Part shown: one piece after another, positions 54,962-64,000 of the stretch
Layout: each line of letters starts with the position of its first letter
How positions within the stretch are numbered: the first letter of the stretch is position 1
Source: Anolis sagrei
Taxonomy: Eukaryota > Chordata > Lepidosauria > Squamata > Anolidae
Length of the DNA: 64,000 nucleotides
NCBI RefSeq assembly: GCF_037176765.1
Contig: NC_090023.1
Span: 7,671,542 to 7,735,541 of the forward strand
Direction of reading: 5' to 3'
The notes under the pieces: model-generated
What the model was told of the DNA's origin: nothing
Databases searched by the model: none
The model's input: only the letters and a program-made list of their open reading frames with translations
Program-made: the position numbers and the translations under genes

Positions 54962-55555
54962 AGAAATACGATTTAAAAATGTATCTACATCTACATTTAT
55001 GAAGTTCACTTAATCAACAAAAGGCATGCAAAAAAGAAATTAGCAAAATGTTTCTGCTTCTATCTTGCTTCCTTTGCTGGAAACAAAAGTAAACCTTATC
55101 AAAGGGGCAGTTTAGAACACTGCCAACATTCTGCAAAAATACAAAGAAGAAAATCACACGAGCCTGCAAACTTTGTGCAAATTGAAAGATAAAGCCTACA
55201 TGAAATGTGTAAGAGCCCATCTTGATGGGAGAAACATGTCAAACTTAAATGGAGAACTTCCTGTTTCAGTGATTGTTTGGTTATGAAAGGAATATTGAGA
55301 GAGGACTGGGATAAATGAACTGAGAATTTTGGCAGAATCAACATCAAAAAGTAATAATTATTTTTAGATAGGTAGATTGGTGAAATAAGAATATTAAGAA
55401 TGAATCTCCACTCAGCCATAGAAACCTACTAGGTGACCTTGAGTAAGTCACACTCTCTCAGGCTGTATCTACTCCCTACTCCAGGCACTGGCAAACGTTC
55501 AAACTTGGGGATCACTTGCTAACATTCCCTGCTAACAGGACTGGCTTCTCGGTGA
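54962..55555. other. unassigned upstream region
   Basis: Only a CORE-SINE-like scrap ('aggtgaccttgagtaagtca') near 55431 is recognised. Confidence 0.4.
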
Positions 55556-56022
55556 TGGAAAGAAGGAAGGGGAGGAGGAAAGAAAGAGAGAAGGAAGGAA
55601 GGACAAAAGGGAGGAAGGGAAGGATGGAAGGAGAAAGAGGGAGAGAGGGAAGGAGGGAGGAAAGAAGGAAGGAAGGAAAGAGAAAAGGGAAGGAAGGATG
55701 AAAGTCTGGAAGGGAAGGATGGAAAGAAGGGAAGGAAGAAGGAGAGAAGCAAGGAAGAAAGGGAAAGAGGAAGGGAAAGAGGAATGAATGAGAGAAGGAA
55801 GAATGAAAGGAGGGAAAAAGAGTGAGGGAAGGATGGGAGGGAGAAAAGAGAGGGAAGGAAAGACAAAAGCGAAGGAAGGAAGGAAAGATGGAAGGGGAAA
55901 GGGGAGAGGGAAGGAGAGAGGAAAGGGTAGAAGGAAGAAGGGAAGGAGAAAGAGGGAGAGAAGGAAGGAAAGAAGGGGGGAAAGGAGGAAGGAAGGAAGG
56001 AAAGAAGGAAATATAGAATGGT
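55556..56022. repeat. (GGAA)n/(GAAA)n purine tract, about 470 bp
   Basis: Almost pure purine on the + strand. The long open frames in all pyrimidine/purine phases here are low-complexity artefacts. Confidence 0.95.
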
Positions 56023-56096
56023 GAGAGAGAAGGGCTTTTGAAAAGAGCCCAAGGGGCCACATCTGGCCCCTGCACCTGGGTTTACCCATACCTGAT

Positions 56097-56340
56097 CTAC
56101 ACCATAGAATTAATACAGTTTGGATCTACTTGAATTGGCAATGACACAATACTATGGAATCCTGGGGGGGTGGGGGGTGGGGGTGGGGTGGGGTTGTAAT
56201 TTGGTGAGGCACCAGCACTCTTTGGCAGAGAAGGCTAGAGATCTTATAAAACCACAAGTCCCAGGATTCCATTGTATTCTGCTATTGGCAGTTCAAGTGG
56301 AGCCAAACTACATTAATTCTACAGCGTAGGTGTACCTTAA
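56097..56340. mobile_element. MITE with G-rich centre
   Basis: Ends 'ctacaccatagaattaatac' and 'attaattctacagcgtaggt' are inverted. 56163-56197 has five G runs of four or more. Confidence 0.7.
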
Positions 56341-56389
56341 GCTTTGGAGGAAGGCAAACTGAAGAAATATCTCCAAGAAGATCATTGTG

Positions 56390-57562
56390 GTTGTTGTAGG
56401 TTTTTTCGGGCTATATGGCCATGTTCTAGACATTTCTCCTGACGTTTCGCCTGCATCTATGGCAAGCATCCTCAGAGCTGCAAGACCAAGAACAAGCCAT
56501 GAGAGTAAAAACAAAGATCCATCCAGAGGGAAAGTGTTCTTGCCATACATCAAAAGAACCACTGACCGCATAGGGAAGCTGATGAGGAAACACAACATAC
56601 AAACCACTTACAGACCCACCAAGAAAATCCAACAAATGCTACGTTCAGCAAAGGACAAGAGGGATCCTCTCACGAATCAGGATCATGGCTAAACTAAGAG
56701 ATGCATTGGTCTGTATTGGTGGCCCAATACTGTGAAATGTACATGTTGTGTTTTTATATTTTAACTGGAATATTGTCGTTTTATTATTGTTGTTGTAAAC
56801 CGCGATGAGTCGCCGTTTTAGGCTGAGATATCGGCGGTATACAAGCGTATAAAATAAATAAATAAAATAAATAAATAAATAATTCTGCAGGAGTCTACCG
56901 TATACCATGCAGCTGTGGACAAGTCTACATAGGGACCACTAAATGCAACGTCCAAACACAAATCAAGGAACATGAAAGGCACCGCAGACTACTTCAACCA
57001 GAGAAGTCAGCCATAGCAGAGCACCTGATGAACCAACCTGGACACAGGATATTATTCGAGAACACAGAAATGCTGGATCACTCCAACAACCACCATGTCA
57101 GACTACACAGAGAAGCCATTGACATCCAAAAGCATGTGGACAATTTCAACAGAAAGGAGGAGACCTTGAAAATGAACAAAATATGGCTACCAGTATTAAA
57201 AAACTCTAAAATTAGAACAGCACAACAACAGAGAGGAAACAAACAAGGACATCTAATCACCTCTCAACAAAAGATTGCTCCAGGCACTTCCAGGCAATCA
57301 AATGCTAATCAAGGTGGTCAGTTGAAACATTCACACCTAGCTCCAGCAGACAAGAGTCCTTTGTCATTCCACAGATATATAAACCCTTTTTCCTAGTTCC
57401 AACAGACCTCTGAAGATGCTTGCCATAGATGCAGGCGAAACATCAGGAGAAATGCCTCTAGAACATGGCCAAATACCCCCCCCCCCAAAAAAAACAAACA
57501 AACAAAAAACAAAAACCCTACAACAACCCGGTGATTCCGGCCATGAAAGCCTTCGACAATAC
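56390..57562 (+). mobile_element. PLE (family A) with RT end and GIY-YIG endonuclease, 12 bp target duplication
   Basis: In order: inverted hammerhead-like segment (56398-56478); RT C-terminus (56479-56690, with KIQQMLRSAKDKRDPLT); a LINE 3' end (56690-56884); the GIY-YIG-type domain (GVYRIPCSCGQVYIGTT, then IKEHERHRRLLQPEKSAIAE) to NRKEETLKMNKIWLPVLK; 3' UTR; sense hammerhead-like core at 57410-57448; end 'ccttcgacaata'. 'aagatcattgtg' flanks it at 56378-56389 and 57563-57574. Confidence 0.9.
56690..56884 (+). mobile_element. LINE (L2-like) 3' end nested in PLE
   Basis: 'gttgtaaaccgcgatgagtc' and 'ggcggtatacaagcgtataa' followed by 'aaat' repeats interrupt the PLE frame. Confidence 0.7.
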
Positions 57563-57574
57563 AAGATCATTGTG

Positions 57575-57720
57575 CTTTCCTGCATGGCAGAAGGGGTTGG
57601 ACTAGATGGCCCATGTTGTCTCTTCCAACTCTATTATTCTATGATTCTTTGTGGTAGATTGGCCTTAAGTATCGTCAAGAGTTGGAAACAACTTGAAGGC
57701 ACACAAAAGCAACCAAAATA
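57575..57720 (+). mobile_element. CR1-type tail and SINE scrap
   Basis: 'gggttggactagatggccca' to 'attctatgattctttg', then 'acttgaaggcacacaaaag'. Confidence 0.55.
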
Positions 57721-58076
57721 TTTTCATAAAATGGGATTGGCAGCATCAACAAAGTGAAACCAACCTGATGGCAATAACAAGGGCTTGGGAAAGTCACACC
57801 TTGGAGCTATGGTTCATAAAAGGAAGGTGGTCTTTCTCTGCCCCTCTTAGAGATGTTGGGCATTTAAGGGGGTGGGCAACACTTGTCCAGGTCTGGTTTC
57901 CTTTGTGAAGCAGATCAGAGGAGAGACCCATAGCCTTTTCTCCAGATGGAGGAGAAATTCTTCAAATGGAGGAGGAAAGGAAGACGAAAGAGAAAGAGAG
58001 AATCTCTCTCTCTCTCCATTAAGCCTTGGTTTCTAGTCTGCTTCCAAGCCTCATAACTTTCTGCTATTCTTGTTGT

Positions 58077-58215
58077 GGATGGATGGTATCCTTGAAGTGA
58101 CTGGACTGACCTTGAAGGAGCTGGGGGTGGTGACGGCCGACAGGGAGCTCTGGCGTGGGCTGGTCCATGAGGTCACGAAGAGTCGGAGATGACTGAACGA
58201 ATGAACAACAACAAC
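58077..58215 (+). mobile_element. BovB 3' fragment, 11 bp target duplication
   Basis: 139 bp of BovB end ('ggatggatggtatccttgaa' to 'gaatgaacaacaacaac'). 'attcttgttgt' flanks it at 58066-58076 and 58216-58226. Confidence 0.92.
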
Positions 58216-58229
58216 ATTCTTGTTGTACA

Positions 58230-58640
58230 TTTCCCATATATGCTCACTGCACATGGATATGCATTGCACATTGTACATGGATGTGTGTGGTCTCTAGTAC
58301 ATTGATGTTCATTGCATATTACACAGAGAAGAACCTTGCACACCAACATACATGTCATCCAGAACATAGCTGGACACTGCAAGTGGATGTGCTCTTTTGC
58401 ATAGATGAGCTTAGTAAATTAATATGCACACCACATTGCATATTGATATTTATTGCGCATTGCCCATTGTACAAAGATTGCATAGCATACGACACATGCA
58501 TTGCACACCAATGTATTCTGACATGAATATGCATGGCTCATAACACATAGCACTTATTTACACATAGATGTGTTTTGTGCATTAATATGTATTTCACATA
58601 GATGCTTCTTGCACATGGTTGCATGGTAAGCATAGGACAA
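58230..58640. repeat. degenerate GCACAT/TGCATA-rich tract
   Basis: Short blocks such as 'tgcacattgtacatgg' and 'attgcatattacac' recur imperfectly over 400 bp without a fixed period. Confidence 0.5.
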
Positions 58641-59190
58641 GGACATGCAGGCATAGATTGGGTTGTGTGACCTGACAATTCACTACCAAAATGACATTGT
58701 GTGTAACTCTGTCAGTAAAATTACTGCTTGTGACCACCATGTTGCAAATATTTTCAAAATTGCTTTTCCTTCCAGACATGGCTACGAAGCAGTTAATATC
58801 CTACAGGAAGACAAGAAGGCCCTTTGGCCAAAGGACCAGACGAAAGGGACAGATTGGCTCTCATTTGGATCTCCCATTGGGACAAATGAGAGAGATTTAT
58901 TCCAGCCAAGGGACTGCCTCATAGTTGATCGTCATGTGAAATATTTATGAACAGCTGGAGGCCTCTTCTCCAGGGCTGCATCAGTCTGGGCCTGTCAGGA
59001 GGATGTGTGCTGCCATGTTTTATTGTTATGTAAGAGCCTTGTATTGGCTATGCATGATGTGCACTGGATGATGGGTCTCGCCATGCATTTCCCCGTGCTT
59101 TATCCTCTTCTTTCTCTCTCTTTCTCTGTATTCCTGACCAATTTCACACAGTTGTTGTAGAAGTAAAGGAGGGGAGGGTTGCAAAGTTGC
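58641..59190. other. unassigned stretch
   Basis: Repeat-poor. A 95-codon frame (58663-58950) is open but unlike any protein I know. Confidence 0.35.
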
Positions 59191-59194
59191 ATAG

Positions 59195-59520
59195 GTAAAG
59201 GTAAAGGTTTTCCCCTGACATTAAGTCCAGTCCTATCTGACTCTGGTGGGTCATGCTCATCTCCATTTCTAAGCCGAAGAGCCAGTGTTGTCCGTAGACA
59301 CCTCCTAGGTCATGTGGCCAGCATGACTGCATAGACTGCTGTTTCCTTCCCACTGGAGTAATACCTATTGATCTACTTGCATGTTTTTGAACTGACAGGT
59401 TGGTGGAAGCTGGGGCTGACAGCGGGAGCTCACACCGCTCCCTGGATTCAAACCTGCGACCTTTTGGTCAACAAGTTTAGCAGCTCAGTGGTTTAGCCCA
59501 CTGTGCCACCGGGGGCTCCT
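59195..59520 (-). mobile_element. tRNA-derived SINE (type 1)
   Basis: Antisense full-length form, head at about 59518 ('gagcccccggtggcacagtg') and tail at 59200. Confidence 0.88.
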
Positions 59521-59623
59521 ATGCAAAGTTGCATACAACACAGCTATTCAAAGTGGCGGTCCATGAATTGGTTCTGCTAAATGGATCATCAATTGCCAAT
59601 CCCTGGAGAGGGGCTATGAAAGA

Positions 59624-59624
59624 A

Positions 59625-59674
<50 letters not shown>

Positions 59675-59693
59675 AGAAAGAAAGAAAGAAAGA
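59624..59693. repeat. (GAT)n and (GAAA)n microsatellites
   Basis: Pure trinucleotide tract followed by tetranucleotides. Confidence 0.9.
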
Positions 59694-59754
59694 AATACTT
59701 GCTGCCAATTGGCATAAATATGGTTTCAGTGCCTGACACATTGTGGAAATGGCC

Positions 59755-60812
59755 ATCCTTTATACCATTCTTGGTGGTATGGGCATACCAAATCACCTTG
59801 TCTGTCTTCTGAGGAATCTGTATAACAACCAAGTAGCAACCAGTAAGAACTGACCATGGAACAACAGACTAATTCAAGATTGGGTAAGACGTGCGGCAGG
59901 GTTGTATACGCTTACCCAACCTATTCAACTTGCATGCAGAACACATGATGCGATGTGCGGGGCTTGACAAATGGAAGGCTGGGGTGAAAATTGCTGGAAG
60001 AAGCATTAACAACCTCAGATATGCAGATGATACCACTTTGATGGCCAAAAGCGAGGAGGAGCTGAGGAGCCTTCTAATCAAGGTGAAAGAAGAAAGTGCA
60101 AAAGCTGGGTTGCAGTTAAACATAAAAAATCAAAACAAACAAAAAAAGATTGCCAGAATGATTGACAACTGGCAAATAGAGGGAGAAAACGTGGAGGCAG
60201 TGGCAGATTTTGTATTTCTAGGTGCAAAGATGACTGCAGATGCAGACTGCGGCCAGGACATCAGAAGATGTTTCCTTCTTGGAAGGAGAGCAATGACCAA
60301 TCTCGATACAACAGTAAAGAGTAGAGACATCACACTGGCAACAAAGATCTGCATAGTTAAAGCAATGGTATTCCCCGTAGTCACCTACGGATGTGAGAAC
60401 TGGATCATAGGGAAGGCTGAGCGAAGGAAGAGAGATGCTTTTGAACTGTGGTGTTGGAGGAAAGTTCTGAGAGTGCCTTGGACCACGAGAAGATCCAACC
60501 AGTCCATCCTCCAGGAACTAAAGCCCAACTGCTCTTTGGTGGGAAGGAGATTAGAGGCAAAGATGAAGTATTTTGGCCACATCATGGGAAGAAGGGAAAG
60601 CTTGGAGAAGATAATGATGTTGGGGAAAATGGAAGGAAAAAGGAAGAGGGGCCGACCAAGGGCAAGGTGGATGGATGGTATACTTGAAGTGACTTCCTTG
60701 ACTCTGAAGGAGCTGGGGGTGGTGACGGCCGATAGGAAGCTCTGGTGTGGGCTGGTCCAGGAGGTCAGGAAGAGTCAGAAGCAACATGCGCCAACTTAAG
60801 CAACAAATAAGA
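59755..60812 (+). mobile_element. RTE-BovB LINE, 5'-truncated
   Basis: A 302-codon open frame includes LRYADDTTLMAKSEEELRSL, SRDITLATKICIVKAMVFPV and RGRPRARWMDGILEVTSL. The 5' part ('ttggtggtatgggcatacca') precedes it. Confidence 0.93.
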
Positions 60813-60815
60813 GGA

Positions 60816-61055
60816 AAGACAGCTTTCCATACAGCTTTTTCATGAGGAAAAAGCTTGGTCAGTGTTGCTTCTTGCTGCCCTATCTTTAAACCAAAAGCTC
60901 CATCTGCTGATACATGGACAGTACTGCAGATGGTTTTTTAATTACTCCTAGAATAAAGGGAGATAAGGAGGGGGATTCTGCATGGAAAAACCTTCCCAAA
61001 ATGGTGGGATTATCTGGAAGGCAAGAAACTATGCTTATGGCAGGAATGCTGCTCT
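60816..61055. other. unassigned stretch
   Basis: No repeat recognised. Confidence 0.4.
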
Positions 61056-61468
61056 GTTGTTGTCATTGAAATCCACAAGCATGCGGACAATTTCAACAGA
61101 AAGGAGGAAACCATGAAAATGAACACAATCTGGCTACCAGTATTAAAAAAACTCTAAAATTACAACAGCACAACAACAGAGAGGAAACACACAAGGACAT
61201 CTAATCATCTCTCAACAAACGTTTGCTCTAGGCACTGTCAGGCCATTATATGCTAATCAAGGTGGTCAGTTGAAACATTCACACGTAGCTCCAGCAGACA
61301 AGAGTCCTTTGTCCCACCCTGGTCATTCCACAGATATATAAACCCATTTTCCTACTTCCAACAGACCTCACTACCTCTGACGATGCTTGCCATAGATGCA
61401 GGTGAAACGTCAGGAGAGAATGCCTCTAGACCATGGCCATATAGCCCAAAAAACCCCTACAACAACCC
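61056..61468 (+). mobile_element. PLE (family A) 3' fragment
   Basis: End of the endonuclease frame (FNRKEETMKMNTIWLPVLK), 3' UTR and hammerhead-like core at 61377-61416. Confidence 0.85.
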
Positions 61469-61953
61469 AACTTAATCATCCTTTGTGCCCAACAAGGGGA
61501 CTTCCTATGTCGCCAAGGGTGGCCATCACCAAAAAGTTGGAAGAGTATTTTCTAACCCATCATTCTCATGTTATTATACTATATATTCCTTCTGAAGCAA
61601 ACTGCTTTGATATTCAGTCCAACCTATGCTTTTTAGAATCAATAGAATTCAGATTCTGGCCATAAAACACACCTTGGTTGTTGTTGTTTTTTGTTTTTTT
61701 GTCTGTGGCTGACCCCTTGCTGGTCCGAGCTGTCATTCAGTTGTTTTCAGCTTAGCTGTCCTGCAGAGAAGTACCATCTTGGATTTGATGATCTTTCCAA
61801 TCACCGTAGCAACGCCTTGGCCAATCATGATGCAAGGAAGCCCCATGATGTAACAGACCATGGCTGTCCTAGAAGGAATCTGCATTAATTCCACACTTTA
61901 GATGCACCCCGTATTTCCTCATATCTTCTATTGTTTGTTGTTGAGTGGCTTAT
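61469..61953. other. unassigned stretch
   Basis: Only a MITE end ('ctgcattaattccacacttt') at about 61880 is recognised. Confidence 0.4.
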
Positions 61954-62910
61954 AGCAGTGTTTCTCAACCTGAGGGTCAGGTACCCTGGGGGAGGGGGTA
62001 GCAAGGGAGTTTCAGAGGGGTCACCAAAGACCATCAGAAAACACATATTTCTGATGGTCTTAGGAACCCCTTTGGCAGAGAAAGCTGAAGAGCTCTCTGC
62101 TTGTTCTTCTCTTTCTTTTTGGAAGCAGACAGTGAATCCTCCAATCAAAAGCTCCCCTCTTGCTGTGATTGGCTGGCCTCTCACCCAAGGGGAGAGCTGT
62201 TTATGAGACTCCAAATGGGGAGTGGAGAGCAGGCGTGCTCAGCACATGGCAGCGTGGTGCGCAGGTGTGAGCAAGGGAGAGCCTACAAGGCTCGCATAAG
62301 GCATGAGGGTTCTGTCTGGGAAATTTGGCCCAATTCTATCATCGGTGGAGTTCAGAATACTTTTTGATTGTACGTGAACTATAAATACCCGCAACTGCAA
62401 TTCCCAAATGTCAAAGTCTATTTCCCCCAAATTCCACCAGTGTTCACATTTGGGCATATTGAGTATTCATGCCAAGTTTGGTCCAGATCCATCATTGTTT
62501 GAATCCACAGTGCTCTCTGGATGTAGGTGAACGACACCTCCAAAACCCAAGGTCAATGTCCACCAAACCCTTCCAGTATTTTCTGTTCATTGGTGGAGTT
62601 CAGAATGCTCTTTGATTGTAGGTGAACTATAAATCCCAGCCACTACAACTCCCAAATGGCAAAATCAATCCCCCTCAACCGCACCAGCGTTTTGGGTATT
62701 TGTGCCAAATTTGGTCCATTGAATGAAAATACATCCTGCATATCAGAGATTTATATTACAATTCACAACAGTAACAAAATTACAGTTATGAAGTAGCAAC
62801 GAAAATAATTTTATGGTTGGGGGTCACCACAACATGAGGTCTTTGGCCACCCCTCTGACACCTCCTCGCAACCCCCACCCAGGGGTCCCAACCCCCAGGT
62901 TGAGAAATGG
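61954..62910 (-). mobile_element. non-autonomous hAT (Charlie-type), long form
   Basis: Starts 'cagtgtttctcaacctgagg' and ends 'ccccaggttgagaaatggtg', with the tandem module inside. Confidence 0.85.
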
Positions 62911-63721
62911 TGGTCTATAATCTTGTCCTATGTTTTAGCTGTTGCATTATATATTGGTTCTGGCTAGAGTAGAAGTACTGATTCAGTGGGATTTTTACTT
63001 ATGTGTGGACTCATCCTTCAACCACTGATGTAATGGCTTTACTCGAGTTGGGATTCGCCTGTTGGAACTCAGCATCCAGATACTTAAAATACTGGGGATT
63101 CTGCAAATTCTGATTCAGAGATTGAAGGAGATTATGGGATTTTTACTGAGTCTATGTCTCCTCAGGTTGAAATGCAGGCCACAGATCAGAGGGACAGGCC
63201 AGGACCAGAAGAGATAGAGGATGTGTTTCCTGAGAATCAGTTGATTGGGTCTTCATGATAAGAGACTTGGTCTCTGCTCAGAGATAGCCAAAGAAAGGTT
63301 AACTAGAAGGTTAGAATGACTCCATGAGAAGCAATCCTTGGAGTCCAGGTGCAAAAAAGATGTTCTCAGGTTTGTTGAGTCAAGTTTGAGCTTAAATTAG
63401 GTTCTGCCTCTGTGAGCCCTTCAGAGCAGACAACTTCTTATTCATCACCAGCTCTCAAGTTTGCCTATGTTTTTGAAAGGATTTTTGCTTTGCTAAAGTT
63501 CTTGTTTCATGCTATGGATTGTTGACTATGCTTTGACTCTTTGGATTTTCATGTACCTTGTTATATTGGCTCCCATGTATCTTGTTTTTGGATTTATTGT
63601 ATTTTGATACCTTGGATTTTCATGGACATTACCAGTTTGGACTTTTGATCTTTGTAATGTTGGACTATTGCTATTTTACAGCACTCTTCTGCTGACTTTT
63701 GGGAAATACCTTTTTCCTTTT
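62911..63721. other. unassigned stretch
   Basis: Sequence style (TG/TT-rich with repeated 'ttggattttcatg') suggests an unclassified repeat; no ends are visible. Confidence 0.35.
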
Positions 63722-64000
63722 TGTATTTGCCCAATGGTGCAGTGTGTTAAAGTGCTGAGCTGCTGAACTTGCTGATGAAAAGACGCAGGTTCGAATTCAG
63801 GGAGTGGCGTGGGCTCCTGCTGGTAGGCCCAGCTTCTGCCAACCTAGCAGTTTGAAAACATGCAAATGAGAGTAGAGCAATAGGTACTGCTCTGGTGGGA
63901 AGGTAACGGCGCTCCATGCAGTCATGCCGGCCACATGACCTTGGAGGTGTCTATGGACAACGCTGGGTCTTCAGCTTAGAAATGGAGATGAGCACCAATA
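63722..64000 (+). mobile_element. tRNA-derived SINE (type 1), cut by window end
   Basis: Head 'caatggtgcagtgtgttaaa', B box 'ggttcgaattc', body to the window edge. Confidence 0.85.

Noticed and set aside
55512-56089. Long Pro/Ser/Phe-rich open frames (177-187 codons) on the - strand
   Set aside because: They exist in all three frames because the DNA is a purine/pyrimidine microsatellite without stop codons.
58663-58950. 95-codon frame with an acceptor-like 'ttccttccag' inside
   Set aside because: No known protein similarity, no matching donor or neighbouring exon; length is within chance.

Overview
The window is vertebrate nuclear DNA, most likely from a squamate reptile and probably an iguanian lizard. 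The evidence is two host genes with vertebrate-type introns, set in an unusually mixed repeat landscape: RTE-BovB, CR1 and L2 LINEs, Penelope-like elements (PLEs), mariner, hAT and Helitron DNA transposons, and tRNA- and 5S-derived SINEs. Species cannot be told from the sequence alone. Roughly three quarters of the window is recognisable transposon sequence, much of it nested.

Host genes. (1) The last two coding exons of GDPD5 (+ strand, 8687-8799 and 18267-18382); the rest of the gene lies left of the window. (2) A complete KLHL35 coding region (+ strand): six coding exons at 30457-31349, 34468-34652, 37194-37312, 39620-39808, 43006-43194 and 45112-45300. All junctions have AG/GT borders and matching phases, and they give a predicted 587-residue BTB-BACK-Kelch protein. 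GDPD5 followed by KLHL35 on one strand is also the human 11q13 order, which supports both calls. (3) An intact 301-codon single-exon gene on the - strand (53992-54897), convergent with KLHL35. It encodes a long coiled coil with a C-terminal membrane anchor and resembles the TMCO5 family; the lack of introns suggests a retrocopy. (4) A tRNA-Pro(TGG)-like sequence at 26393-26466, joined directly to a CR1 tail.

Repeat layout. 1-8.6 kb: PLE, L1, mariner and SINE nest, then a solo LTR. 8.8-18.3 kb (last GDPD5 intron): fold-back mariners, CR1, L2, an LTR remnant, and a PLE whose 3' part has expanded into a 1.5 kb higher-order tandem array. 18.4-30.4 kb (intergenic): GDPD5 3' UTR, BovB with target duplication, Helitron, hAT, CR1, tRNA-Pro. 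30.4-45.3 kb: KLHL35 with its introns filled by L2, Helitron, hAT, PLE and a young CR1 with a 612-codon open frame. 45.3-64 kb: nested SINE/BovB, a 1.07 kb PLE palindrome inside a hAT-type MITE, a repeat-poor island near 50 kb, the coiled-coil gene, a 0.47 kb purine tract, a PLE with a GIY-YIG endonuclease domain, another BovB and SINEs.

The most unusual structure is the PLE family. Copies carry a hammerhead-ribozyme-like core near each end in inverted orientation, and have inserted as ready-made palindromes flanked by 12-14 bp target duplications (2330-2552, 27723-27934, 34143-34363, 43602-43925, 48301-49371, 56390-57562).
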